Of a DNA stretch of 64,000 nt, positions 27,838 to 35,742 are shown piece after piece. This DNA comes from Nocardia flavorosea (GTDB taxonomy: Bacteria; Actinomycetota; Actinomycetes; Mycobacteriales; Mycobacteriaceae). A program made the translations under genes and the position numbers. The DNA is taken from contig NZ_JADLQL010000001.1 of NCBI RefSeq assembly GCF_015477805.1, forward strand, positions 248,001-312,000, given 5' to 3'. The stretch's first letter is position 1. The number at the start of each line of letters is the position of its first letter. Below the pieces are notes generated by a model. That model searched no databases and was not told the DNA's origin. It saw only the letters and a list, made by a program, of their open reading frames with translations.

Positions 27838-28256
27838 GCTCCCGCCGGCCGGAACTGCGGTAGCACGCAGTCCTCGGAGATCTTTTCGAACGTCACCTCG
27901 ACCTCGGCACCGATCCGCACCGCGGCCGGTTCGGTCCCGAGCAGGTTGGCGACCATGAGCAGCCCGGGCTGTTCCACCAGTTCCACGACGACCACCACCA
28001 GCGGCACCAGCGTCGCGAAACCGGGGCCGGGGGGATCTTCCAGAACGGTGTAGCTGTGCACTGTTCCGCGGCCGGAGACCGGCTCGTAGCGGAGATCCTC
28101 GCTACCGCACGCCGGACACGTCAGGCTCGGGGCGTGGTTGAACCGCGAACACCGGGCGCACCGCTGAATGCTGAGCGTCTGTGCGCGGAGGCTGTCCCAG
28201 AAGCCCTCGGTGACATCGTCGGGGAAGGGTACCGGGCGGGTGCTTGCTGTTGTCAT
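27834..28256 (-). CDS. DUF35 OB-fold / zinc-ribbon acyl-CoA-associated protein
   Basis: 140-residue protein with an N-terminal rubredoxin-like zinc ribbon (C33-x2-C36 ... C47-x2-C50) and a C-terminal OB fold (GRGTVHSYTV..., VRIGAEVEVTFEKI), the ChsH2/Rv3542c-type DUF35 layout. Such proteins bind the CoA thioester substrate and complete the active site of thiolase-fold aldolases. It lies 1 bp after the GntR gene and overlaps the Ltp-like gene, so the three form one transcript. Assignment as partner of the Ltp-like protein is inference from coupling and known Ltp2-ChsH2 complexes. Confidence 0.92.
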   Translation of the reverse strand: MTTASTRPVPFPDDVTEGFWDSLRAQTLSIQRCARCSRFNHAPSLTCPACGSEDLRYEPVSGRGTVHSYTVLEDPPGPGFATLVPLVVVVVELVEQPGLLMVANLLGTEPAAVRIGAEVEVTFEKISEDCVLPQFRPAGA

Positions 28257-28257
28257 C

Positions 28258-28989
28258 TCACATCTTCCAGGTCACGGTTGCCGCCAGCGCCTCGGCGTAG
28301 TTCTTCTTGGTGTAGCCGGCCAGCGCGTGCATATGTGTGGTCATCAGTTCCTCGGCGCGGCCGGGATCGCGTTCGGAGATCGCGGTGGCGATGGACGTGT
28401 GGATCTCGACGGTCAGTTTCCGCTGCCGTGCCGGATATTCGACGCCGACCGCGGCGCCGTCGAGAATGTCGAACAGCGCGATGAACAGCGAGGCGAAGAC
28501 GAGGTTCCCGGATCCCTGGGCCACGGTGGTGTGGAAGCGCCGGGTCTGGCTGAGGAATCCCGTGTGGTCGTTCAGGTTCTCATGTTCGAGCTCGATGATC
28601 TCGAACAGCGTCGCGATATCCGTCTCGTCCATGCGCTCGGCGGCGAGCCGGGCCATATGGGGTTCGAGTGCGGCGCGGGTCTCGATCACCGTCTGGAACG
28701 GGGCCCGCTGGAACTGCAGCAGCAAGCTCAGCGAGGTGGCCAGTGCGGAGCTGTCGGGCTGCTGCAGAATAGGGCCGCCGCTGGGACCGGGTTTGAGGGT
28801 GATGACGCCCTGGAGTTCGAGGAACCGCAGTGATTCGCGCAGGGTCCCGCGGCCGACGTCGTAGGCCTCCAGCATGGCTTTCTCCGGAGGGAGACGATCC
28901 CCGACCTGGTTGCCCCGGCGGTTGATGTCATCGACGATGCGCTGTGCCACGAGCAGCGCTGTCTTCTTCGGTCGTTCGGTAGCGGTCAT
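28258..28989 (-). CDS. GntR-family regulator, FadR subfamily
   Basis: 243-residue repressor. The N-terminal winged helix (about 8-75) contains RLPPEKAMLEAYDVGRGTLR and LELQGVITLKPGPSGG; the all-helical FCD domain follows, with the metal-binding type HTTVAQ and HMHALAG residues. FadR-type proteins sense acyl-CoA or carboxylic-acid intermediates. GGGGAGAACCG precedes the chosen ATG. It heads the operon with the DUF35 and Ltp-like genes and is a good candidate to control both that operon and the divergent SnoaL gene, perhaps also the alcohol dehydrogenase whose promoter shares TGCACAT. Confidence 0.93.
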   Translation of the reverse strand: MTATERPKKTALLVAQRIVDDINRRGNQVGDRLPPEKAMLEAYDVGRGTLRESLRFLELQGVITLKPGPSGGPILQQPDSSALATSLSLLLQFQRAPFQTVIETRAALEPHMARLAAERMDETDIATLFEIIELEHENLNDHTGFLSQTRRFHTTVAQGSGNLVFASLFIALFDILDGAAVGVEYPARQRKLTVEIHTSIATAISERDPGRAEELMTTHMHALAGYTKKNYAEALAATVTWKM

Positions 28990-29125
28990 CGGTTCTCCCC
29001 TGGTGTGGCTGTTGTGCTTGTTGTTCCCACACCCTACATTCAATGCTATTCATGTGCAGAGATTAGCGCTCGAGGTTCGTGGCGAGCCAGTGGCGACCGG
29101 GTGATCAGATCACGAGGAGGCGGTC

Positions 29126-29596
29126 ATGAGTGACGGTGAACTTGCCGAACTGTGCGAATATGTGCGCAGACTGCGAGCGATCGAGAGCGCCCGCGACCAC
29201 GTGCATGCCTATGCGCGAACCCTCGACGATCCGGACTCCGGAACCGTGACGGCGCTGTTCGCGCCCGACGCCGTGCTCACCACGCCGTCGCGGACCGTCC
29301 GTGGATCCGCGGAGATCCGCAATTTCTTCGAATCGGCATTCGTCGCCGACCCCTCGGTGAAACGCCATTTCATTGCCAATGTGCGCACCGCCTGGCTCGG
29401 CAGTTCCCGGGTGCGCGTGCAATCCCAGTTCTTCTTCACCGGCAGCGGTGCCGGGCGTTCGGCCCTCGGCTGGGGTAGTTATGACGATGTTGTGGATACC
29501 GGCGGTGACCGGCCGTGCTTCGTGGAGAAGGGTGTGCTCGTCGAGGTGAGTACTGATCTGGCGAACGGGTGGCCGGACGGTACCTCGGTTCGCTGA
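29126..29596 (+). CDS. SnoaL-like / NTF2-fold protein
   Basis: 156-residue cone-shaped NTF2-like protein of the SnoaL_4 type. Features are the N-terminal helix ending in ARDHVHAYARTLDDPD, LFAPDAVLTTPSRTVRGSAEI and the central strand KRHFIANVRTAWLG. Members of this fold act as small isomerases, hydrolases or dehydratases in ring-containing substrate pathways (for example ketosteroid isomerase-like proteins), but many have no assigned reaction. GAGGAGG lies six bases before the ATG. Divergent from the GntR operon in the catabolic island. Confidence 0.87.
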   Translation: MSDGELAELCEYVRRLRAIESARDHVHAYARTLDDPDSGTVTALFAPDAVLTTPSRTVRGSAEIRNFFESAFVADPSVKRHFIANVRTAWLGSSRVRVQSQFFFTGSGAGRSALGWGSYDDVVDTGGDRPCFVEKGVLVEVSTDLANGWPDGTSVR

Positions 29597-29683
29597 TCTG
29601 CCGAAGTCGCCGGTATGACGCCGACCGGAAGGGTCTGTCGCTCGCTGTCCGGGGGCCGGCCGAGATTTGCCGATTTCCTTCAT

Positions 29684-29699
29684 AACCATGCGCATGGTT
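29684..29699. promoter_or_regulatory. Perfect 16-bp palindrome AACCATGCGCATGGTT
   Basis: Complete dyad symmetry, in a slightly AT-richer region 134 bp before the monooxygenase/permease operon. Such perfect 16-mers are typical TetR- or GntR-class operators. No regulator gene is immediately adjacent, so the cognate protein is unknown. Confidence 0.55.
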
Positions 29700-29832
29700 G
29701 CTATGGTTCTCCTGGATCTGCCGAGTCTGGGCGGACCCGAGGGGGCGAGGAAGAGTGCAGGCCGGTTCATCACCGGCCCAGGGGCGGTGATCGCGAAAAC
29801 CTTTGCCGCCCTTCAATCGAACGGAGTGCGAC

Positions 29833-30864
29833 GTGAAGCTGGCCCTACGCTATGACATGCGGGCGCCCGATATCGGGGTGGGCAGTCCCGAGCAGTACAC
29901 CGCAGCGCTCGAACATGCCGCCTGGGCGGACGACCTCGGATTCGAGACGGTGTACCTCGCCGAACACCACGGCGCCGACGACGGCTACTGTGCGGCGCCG
30001 ATGATTCTGGGCTCGGCGATACTCGGCCGGACCCGCCGGCTGCGGGTACACCTGTCGGCGCTCGTCGCGGTGCTGCATCACCCACTGCGGCTGGCCGAAG
30101 ACCTCGCCGGGCTGGACCTGGTCGGCGGCGGGCGGCTCGAGGTGACGCTCGGGCTCGGCTACCGCGACGGCGAATACCGGATGTTCGGTGTCGACCGCCG
30201 CCGGCGCGTGCAGATCCTCGAGGAAACCGTCGAGGTACTGCGCCGGGCGTGGACCGGTGCGGAATTCGACTTCCGTGGCGAACGGGTACAGGTCCGGCCC
30301 CGGCCCGCGCGTCCCGGGGGACCGGAACTCTACATCGGTGGTTCGGCCGAAGCCTCGGCGCTCCGCGCGGCCCGGATCGGCGACGGGTACCGCCCGGCCG
30401 GTGCCGAAAAGAACCGGCTGTACGACATCTATGCCACCGAGCGCAGGCGCCTCGGTAAACCGGTGCCCCCGCGCGGGCCGGTGAGCGGTCCGCTGTTCCT
30501 GTTCGTCTCCGACGATCCGGCCCGCGACTGGGAAATCGTCGCACCGCATGTGCTGTACACGACGAACGCCAACGCGAACTGGGCGCGGGAGCGTGGCGTG
30601 GGCACCACGGCCTATCGTCCCGCCGCAGGACTGGCCGACCTGCAGACGGACCCGAATATCCGCGTCGTCACCCCCGATGAATGCGTAGCGCTCTGCGAAA
30701 AGCTGGGCCCGGACGCGGAATTGGTGTTCCAGCCGTTGATGGGCGGGCTGCCGCTGGACGCGGGATGGCGCAGTCTGCGCCTGTTCGAAACCGAGGTCCT
30801 GCCGCGGCTCGTCACGCTCGGATATCGCCCGTCGGCCAAGGAACCCACCGGAGAGGCGGCGTGA
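29833..30864 (+). CDS. Luciferase-like (LLM class) flavin/F420-dependent oxidoreductase
   Basis: 343-residue TIM-barrel enzyme of the bacterial luciferase family. Landmarks are the N-terminal LALRYDMRAPD, the AEHHG motif at about 39-43, LSALVAVLHHPLRLAEDLAGLD, and the flavin-phosphate region ELYIGGSAEASALRAAR. Such enzymes use FMNH2 for monooxygenation or F420 for hydride transfer; the sequence alone does not settle which. GTG start with GGAG seven bases upstream. The stop overlaps the MFS permease start (TGATG), coupling an intracellular oxidoreductase with a transporter. It probably acts on the transported compound. Confidence 0.9.
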   Translation: MKLALRYDMRAPDIGVGSPEQYTAALEHAAWADDLGFETVYLAEHHGADDGYCAAPMILGSAILGRTRRLRVHLSALVAVLHHPLRLAEDLAGLDLVGGGRLEVTLGLGYRDGEYRMFGVDRRRRVQILEETVEVLRRAWTGAEFDFRGERVQVRPRPARPGGPELYIGGSAEASALRAARIGDGYRPAGAEKNRLYDIYATERRRLGKPVPPRGPVSGPLFLFVSDDPARDWEIVAPHVLYTTNANANWARERGVGTTAYRPAAGLADLQTDPNIRVVTPDECVALCEKLGPDAELVFQPLMGGLPLDAGWRSLRLFETEVLPRLVTLGYRPSAKEPTGEAA

Positions 30865-32303
30865 TGACCACAACCGTCAAGGATTCCCACCACAGCGACG
30901 CACCGGCCGCGATGCCGCGCGGCCTGGTCGTGATGATCGGCTACTGCGTCATCCTGGCCACCCTGGTGATGACCATCCCGCTGAAACTGCTCAGCCGGAT
31001 CGGGGCGGAATTCGGAGCGACCGGCGGCCTGCTCAACTGGGTTGTCATCATCGGTTCGCTCAGCGGGGCGATCGGCACCGCCCTGCTCCCTCCGGTTGCG
31101 TCGCTGTTCGGGCAGCGGCGCACCACGGTGGTGACAATGGGCCTGCTGACTTTCGGCAGCATTCTCGGTGCGATCGCGCCGAATATGACGGTATTGCTGA
31201 TCGGCCGGTTCATCGGCGGATTCACCCTCGGTGCCATCGCGCTCGCGCTGGCGATCGCCCGGGCCAACCTCTCCGGCCGGACGCTGAGCGTCGTACTGTC
31301 CTGGATCGCGGCCGCGGAAGGGGTCGCGGCCGGGCTGTCCTTTGCCGTCGGCGGACTGCTGACCGATACCGTGCAGGTCGACTGGCGGGTGGTGTTCGGC
31401 GTCCTCGCGGTGCTGGGCATCATCGGGATCGCCGGTGCGCTCGCCACCATCCCACGTCAGGACGGTCCGGGTCGCGGACGGGTCGACTGGATCGGCGGGG
31501 TGTTGCTGACCGGCGCGCTCGCGCTGATCCTGGTACCGCTCAGCATGGGCTCGCAGTGGGGCTGGGCATCGCCTTCGGTGCTGGTACCGCTGCTGTGCGG
31601 CATTGTGGCGGTGGCGATCTGGTGGGCTGTCGAATCGCGGGTGCCGACGCCGCTGGTGAACACCCGTGCACTGCGGAATATGAACTTCCTGCGCGGCTGG
31701 CTGGTGTTCTTCCTGGCCGGAATGCTCGCCTGGATCATGAATTTCACCCTGCCGAAATTCACCGAAACCCCGGCATCGGCCGGTTTCGGTTTCGGTTACA
31801 GCGCACTGACCAGTGGCCTGCTGATGCTGATGTTCTGCATCGGCATCGTGGTGGGCAGCGCGTCGGCCGGGCGGCTGAGCCGGTTCGTCCCGGCGCGGGC
31901 GATGTGCCTGCTGGCGTTCACCGGGTGCACGATCGGGATGTTGCTGCTGGCGTTCGTCCACGATTCGGCATGGCAGCTGTGGGTGTGGCCGGTCATCGTC
32001 GGGCTCTCCTACGGGCTGGCGTCGGCCAGCGCCTACCTGACCTTCATCACGGCCCTGCGCGCCGACGAGGTCGCCACGGCGGCGAGTATCGGCCAGATCA
32101 GCGCGCCGCTCGGCGGTGCCATCGGCAGTGCGGCGATCAGCGGTGTGCTCACCGCCGAGGTGATCAGGATCGGTCAGACCGAGGTCCCGGCCGAGCACAG
32201 CTCCCAGCTCGGCTGGCTGATCGGCGCGGGGGTCTCGGTGGTCGGCCTGCTCCTCGTGGCGCTCATCCGGGCTCCCGAATCCGCTATCGAAGAGACGGTC
32301 TGA
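30864..32303 (+). CDS. MFS transporter, DHA2 (EmrB/QacA-like) type
   Basis: 479-residue polytopic permease with 13-14 hydrophobic segments, the length and topology of the 14-helix DHA2 group. Motif A-like LFGQRRTTVV follows the second helix; RFIGGFTLGAIALALAIAR and SWIAAAEGVAAGLSFAVGG correspond to helices 4-5. DHA2 proteins are proton-driven exporters in most cases, though some import aromatic or terpenoid acids. Coupled to the luciferase-like gene by overlapping stop and start. Within the catabolic island it is either the uptake system or an efflux valve for a toxic intermediate. Confidence 0.92.
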   Translation: MTTTVKDSHHSDAPAAMPRGLVVMIGYCVILATLVMTIPLKLLSRIGAEFGATGGLLNWVVIIGSLSGAIGTALLPPVASLFGQRRTTVVTMGLLTFGSILGAIAPNMTVLLIGRFIGGFTLGAIALALAIARANLSGRTLSVVLSWIAAAEGVAAGLSFAVGGLLTDTVQVDWRVVFGVLAVLGIIGIAGALATIPRQDGPGRGRVDWIGGVLLTGALALILVPLSMGSQWGWASPSVLVPLLCGIVAVAIWWAVESRVPTPLVNTRALRNMNFLRGWLVFFLAGMLAWIMNFTLPKFTETPASAGFGFGYSALTSGLLMLMFCIGIVVGSASAGRLSRFVPARAMCLLAFTGCTIGMLLLAFVHDSAWQLWVWPVIVGLSYGLASASAYLTFITALRADEVATAASIGQISAPLGGAIGSAAISGVLTAEVIRIGQTEVPAEHSSQLGWLIGAGVSVVGLLLVALIRAPESAIEETV

Positions 32304-32430
32304 GTCCGGCACCGCATGCCGCGGGTGCGTTGCGCGGGTGTTGTTGCCCGCCTGGTATTTCGAAGCCGCGACTGCTTCCGGCCCGGCCGGATGGGCGCGG
32401 GACAGATCCGGAAGAAGAGTGAGGATGTCG

Positions 32431-32631
32431 ATGTTCATTTCGATCGAAGCGGGCCGGTGTATGGGGCACGGCCGGTGTTATGCGGTGGCGGAGCGGCTGC
32501 TGACCGATGACGACGAAGGTTTCGTCGTCGAACGCGGGCAAACCTGGGAAGTCCCCGGCGAATTGACCGCAGAGGCGGAGGCTGCGGCGCAGGCATGTCC
32601 GGAGACGGCCATCGTCGTCGGCGAGTCGTAA
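32431..32631 (+). CDS. [3Fe-4S] ferredoxin, P450 redox partner type
   Basis: 66-residue small ferredoxin. The cluster ligands are Cys10 and Cys16 (RCMGHGRC) plus the late Cys in ACPETA, the C-x5-C...C-P pattern of actinobacterial P450 ferredoxins; the second cysteine of 4Fe-4S types is replaced by His in MGHG. GAGG lies six bases before this ATG; another ATG two codons earlier is too close to it. It converges on the P450 gene 69 bp away and is presumably its electron donor. A ferredoxin reductase is not encoded in the window. Confidence 0.93.
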   Translation: MFISIEAGRCMGHGRCYAVAERLLTDDDEGFVVERGQTWEVPGELTAEAEAAAQACPETAIVVGES

Positions 32632-32647
32632 CCCCCACCGAAACACC

Positions 32648-32682
32648 GCGGCCCGGCATCCTGCGAAAGGATGCCGGGCCGC
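32648..32682. terminator. Bidirectional terminator between ferredoxin and P450 genes
   Basis: Perfect 15-bp stem (GCGGCCCGGCATCCT and its complement) with a 5-base loop GCGAA, midway between two convergent genes. Confidence 0.85.
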
Positions 32683-32700
32683 TGGGCTGTGGTCCCGGGG

Positions 32701-33933
32701 TCAGTCCCAGACCAGAGGGACCTGCTGTAGCCGCAGCTGGCTACCGCGTTCACGCAGGTCCACGCCCTCGGCGAGCCGGTAGTGCGGGATCCGGCGATGC
32801 CATTCGGTGAGCGCGACCACCAGTTCCGCGCGCGCCAGATGCATGCCGAGACAGCGGTGGTGGCCGGCGCCGAACCCGAGATGGTGCGCGAGATTGGGCC
32901 GCTCCGGGTCGAAGACGTCCGGGTCCTCGAAGATGCGGGGGTCGTGGTTGGCCGCGGCCAGGCCGAGCCACACCAGATCGCCCTTGCGGATCGGCAGACC
33001 GTGGAAGTCGAGGTCGCGGGCGGCCTCGCGGCCGTCCTGGATGATCAGGCTGTAGAGGCGCAGGATCTCCTCGATCGCCTTCGGCCACAGTTCGGGTTCG
33101 TCGAGCAGCCGCTGCCGGTCTTCGGGGTGGGTGGCCATGTGCAGGAATGTGTAGCCGAGCGCGCTGCGGGTGGTGTCGAGCCCGGCCGCCATGATGCTCA
33201 TGCACAGGGCCAGGATCGTCTCGTCCGGGATCGGGGCGCCCTGGTATTCCGCGGTGACCAGCCGGGTCACCAAGTCGGTGGCCGGATCACCGGGTGCCGC
33301 GCGACGTTCGGCGATCGCGGCGGCGAAGTAGGCGTCGAGTTCCTGTCGCGTCTGTGCGGCGATCCGTTTGGATTCCGGATCGCTGTTGAAGAAGCCGAGG
33401 AACTGGCCCTCCACCCAGGGCAGCAGCTTCGCGCTGTCCTCGACCGGCAGCCCGAGCAGTGTCAGGAACAGATCGGTCGGATAGACCATGCCGAAACCGG
33501 TAGCGATGTCTTCGGCGCCCCGCGGTGCGATCTCGTCGACGAGCGCGACGGCACGCTCCTGTGCCTGATCGGAGATGCGCCGGACGAGTTTGGGAGCGAA
33601 GAACGGGTTGAGGATCCGCCGCAGCTCGGCATGGTCGGGCTGGTTGAGGTTCTGCGGCAGCAACTGCCGCGGCGGGGAGCGGTGGAAGGCGCTGACCTGG
33701 TCGTTGGTGAAGTCGGTATCGCGCTGGAGGGCTTCGCGCACATCGTCGAAGCGGTTCAGTACCCAGAACCCCTCCTCGGTGGAGTCGTTCCAGGCGAACC
33801 GGGCGGCTTCCCGGTCGGCGTCGAGCAGCCGCTGAGTTTCCAGCGCGGGCCGTTCGATGCGGTAGTCGGTATGGAAGACCGGACAGCCGCCGAGGTCGCG
33901 GGTCGTACCGGAATCGTCGCTCACCTGGGTCAT
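32701..33933 (-). CDS. Cytochrome P450 of the catabolic island
   Basis: 410-residue bacterial class I P450. I-helix AGLDTT (250-255), K-helix EILR (289-292), heme loop FGAGHHRC with axial Cys361. The start is the ATG with AGGAG exactly six bases upstream; the earlier ATG directly abuts the Shine-Dalgarno. It converges on the [3Fe-4S] ferredoxin and is divergent from an SDR gene. It probably introduces the hydroxyl group that the neighbouring alcohol and short-chain dehydrogenases oxidise. The CYP family number cannot be given without database comparison. Confidence 0.94.
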   Translation of the reverse strand: MTQVSDDSGTTRDLGGCPVFHTDYRIERPALETQRLLDADREAARFAWNDSTEEGFWVLNRFDDVREALQRDTDFTNDQVSAFHRSPPRQLLPQNLNQPDHAELRRILNPFFAPKLVRRISDQAQERAVALVDEIAPRGAEDIATGFGMVYPTDLFLTLLGLPVEDSAKLLPWVEGQFLGFFNSDPESKRIAAQTRQELDAYFAAAIAERRAAPGDPATDLVTRLVTAEYQGAPIPDETILALCMSIMAAGLDTTRSALGYTFLHMATHPEDRQRLLDEPELWPKAIEEILRLYSLIIQDGREAARDLDFHGLPIRKGDLVWLGLAAANHDPRIFEDPDVFDPERPNLAHHLGFGAGHHRCLGMHLARAELVVALTEWHRRIPHYRLAEGVDLRERGSQLRLQQVPLVWD

Positions 33934-34070
33934 CGGCATCTCCTGTCGAATAGCGCAACTACCAATGCGAAATAGGGGTGGCTATGGCGTGCGTCACGGA
34001 TTGACTTTTGCTCGTAATGATAGGCATGATTCGGTTAATTACAAGGGTGATCGACCGCAGGAGGCCGCAG

Positions 34071-34844
34071 GTGCACAGGCTCGAAGACCACACGGCAGTG
34101 GTGACCGGCGGAGGTTCCGGGATCGGGGCGGCCTCCGCCCGGAGGCTGGCGGCCGAGGGCGCGACGGTCGCCGTTGTCGATCTGCACCAGGCGGCCGCGG
34201 AGGAGACCGCCGCGGCGATCCGAGAGGCCGGGGGACGGGCCGCCGCGTTCGGCGCCGATGTACGGGACCGGGAGCGGATGTATGCGGTGACGGCCGAAAT
34301 CGTCGCGCAGTTCGGGGAAATCGGTGTCGTGTTCACCGGCGCCGGGGTGTCCGGCGCGCGGATCGACAGTCACGAACTCTCCGAAGAAGACTGGCGCGGA
34401 GTGCTCGATATCAACCTGAGCGGCACCTTCTTCACGATCCAGGCGGCGCTGCCGTCGATGCTGCGGCGCGGCGGTGGATCGATCGTGACGTGCGGCTCGA
34501 CCTCGTCGTTCATCGCCACACAGGGCGGTCTCGCGCCGTACCGTGCGTCGAAAGGCGGGGTCAAAATGCTCACCCAGACCCTCGCGATCGAGTACGCGCC
34601 GCACGGTATCCGGGTCAACAGCGTATGCCCGGGCGCGGTGAAAACGAACCTGGGCGCCAACACCGCGGCGATCGTGCCGACCACCGCCACGGTGCGCAAC
34701 CCGTCGAAACCGCTGAACGTGCCGCTCGGCCGCTACGGCGAACCCGACGAGATCGCCGCGGTGGTCGCGTTCCTCGCCTCGCCGGACGCCTCGTATGTGA
34801 CCGGGCAGGCGATCCTGGCCGACGGAGGTGTCACCGCCGAATGA
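34071..34844 (+). CDS. Short-chain dehydrogenase/reductase
   Basis: 257-residue classical SDR: cofactor motif GGGSGIG near residues 13-19, TGAGVSG in place of the NAG motif, active-site YRASKGG and the C-terminal VTGQAILADGG signature. GTG start with AGGAGG eight bases upstream; an upstream in-frame ATG would add 21 basic residues lacking family similarity. TTGACT at 34001-34006 may be its -35. The stop overlaps the next gene (ATGA), so it is translationally coupled to the amidohydrolase-like protein. It is divergent from the P450, suggesting joint regulation of hydroxylation and dehydrogenation. Confidence 0.93.
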   Translation: MHRLEDHTAVVTGGGSGIGAASARRLAAEGATVAVVDLHQAAAEETAAAIREAGGRAAAFGADVRDRERMYAVTAEIVAQFGEIGVVFTGAGVSGARIDSHELSEEDWRGVLDINLSGTFFTIQAALPSMLRRGGGSIVTCGSTSSFIATQGGLAPYRASKGGVKMLTQTLAIEYAPHGIRVNSVCPGAVKTNLGANTAAIVPTTATVRNPSKPLNVPLGRYGEPDEIAAVVAFLASPDASYVTGQAILADGGVTAE

Positions 34845-35722
34845 CGCGCAACTCCGGTACCGCACCGATCCTGCTGGACGGGGCGATCGATATGCACTGC
34901 CATTTCGGCCCGGAGCCGCTGGTCGAAAAGCTCGCGAAACACCCGCACGCGGTCGACCCGATCGAGGCCGCCGGGGAAGCCAGGACCGGTGGGATGCGCG
35001 CGATCGTGCTGAAGGCGCACGAATTCCCGTCCACCGCGGTCGCCGATCTGGCCAACAAGGCGGTGCCGGATGTCTTGTCGATCGCCGGAATGTGCTGCGA
35101 TCACCCGGTCGGCGGGCTCAACCCCCAGGCCGTCGAAACCGCGCTGCGGGCCGGTGCGCAGGTGGTGTGGTTGCCGACGTTGTCGTCGGTATCGAATACT
35201 CCACAGGCTGTCGAGGCGGCGTTCGGTGTGCGGGAAGGGATTGCGGTCCTCGGCCCGGACGGTGAGCTGGTGCCGGAGGTGCGCCAGATCATGGACCTCG
35301 TCGCGGCGAGCGGCGCGGTGCTGGCGACCGGGCATATCACCGTCGACGAGCACTATGCGGTGGCCCGCGCGTTCGCCGGTCGCGGGAACCTGGTCGTCAC
35401 GCACGCCATGCATGCCAGTGCCGGGCCGGGACTTTCGGTGGACCAGGTCGTGGAGCTGGCCGACCTGGGGGCCGTGATCGAATTCGCCGCTCACACCTGT
35501 ATGGGGAAACCCTCGACGTTCGAGCAGGTCATCACCGCCATCGGCCGGATCGGGCCGCAGCGCGCGATCGTATCCACCGATTACGGCTGGACCGACACCC
35601 TGCCGCATCCGGCGGCGGGCCTGCGCGGCTACGTCAACGCGCTGTGGGACGAAGGCGTCGGCGAAAACGAACTCCGGCTGATGGCCGGCGCGGTCCCGGC
35701 GCGACTACTGGGTTTGGACTGA
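34841..35722 (+). CDS. Amidohydrolase-fold metal-dependent hydrolase-like protein (DUF6282 type)
   Basis: 293 residues. The opening strand IDMHCHFGPEP has the H-x-H metal-binding signature of the amidohydrolase superfamily; later metal/active-site candidates are K59 (VLKAHEF), H-containing ATGHITVDEH and VTHAMHAS, and the final Asp in VSTDYGW. This pattern matches the uncharacterised family I know as DUF6282. It might hydrolyse or decarboxylate a ring or lactone intermediate; no reaction is established. Coupled to the upstream SDR by a 4-bp overlap and followed after 20 bp by the mycofactocin-coupled SDR. Confidence 0.8.
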   Translation: MTRNSGTAPILLDGAIDMHCHFGPEPLVEKLAKHPHAVDPIEAAGEARTGGMRAIVLKAHEFPSTAVADLANKAVPDVLSIAGMCCDHPVGGLNPQAVETALRAGAQVVWLPTLSSVSNTPQAVEAAFGVREGIAVLGPDGELVPEVRQIMDLVAASGAVLATGHITVDEHYAVARAFAGRGNLVVTHAMHASAGPGLSVDQVVELADLGAVIEFAAHTCMGKPSTFEQVITAIGRIGPQRAIVSTDYGWTDTLPHPAAGLRGYVNALWDEGVGENELRLMAGAVPARLLGLD

Positions 35723-35742
35723 AAACCATGGAGGTTCTTGGA

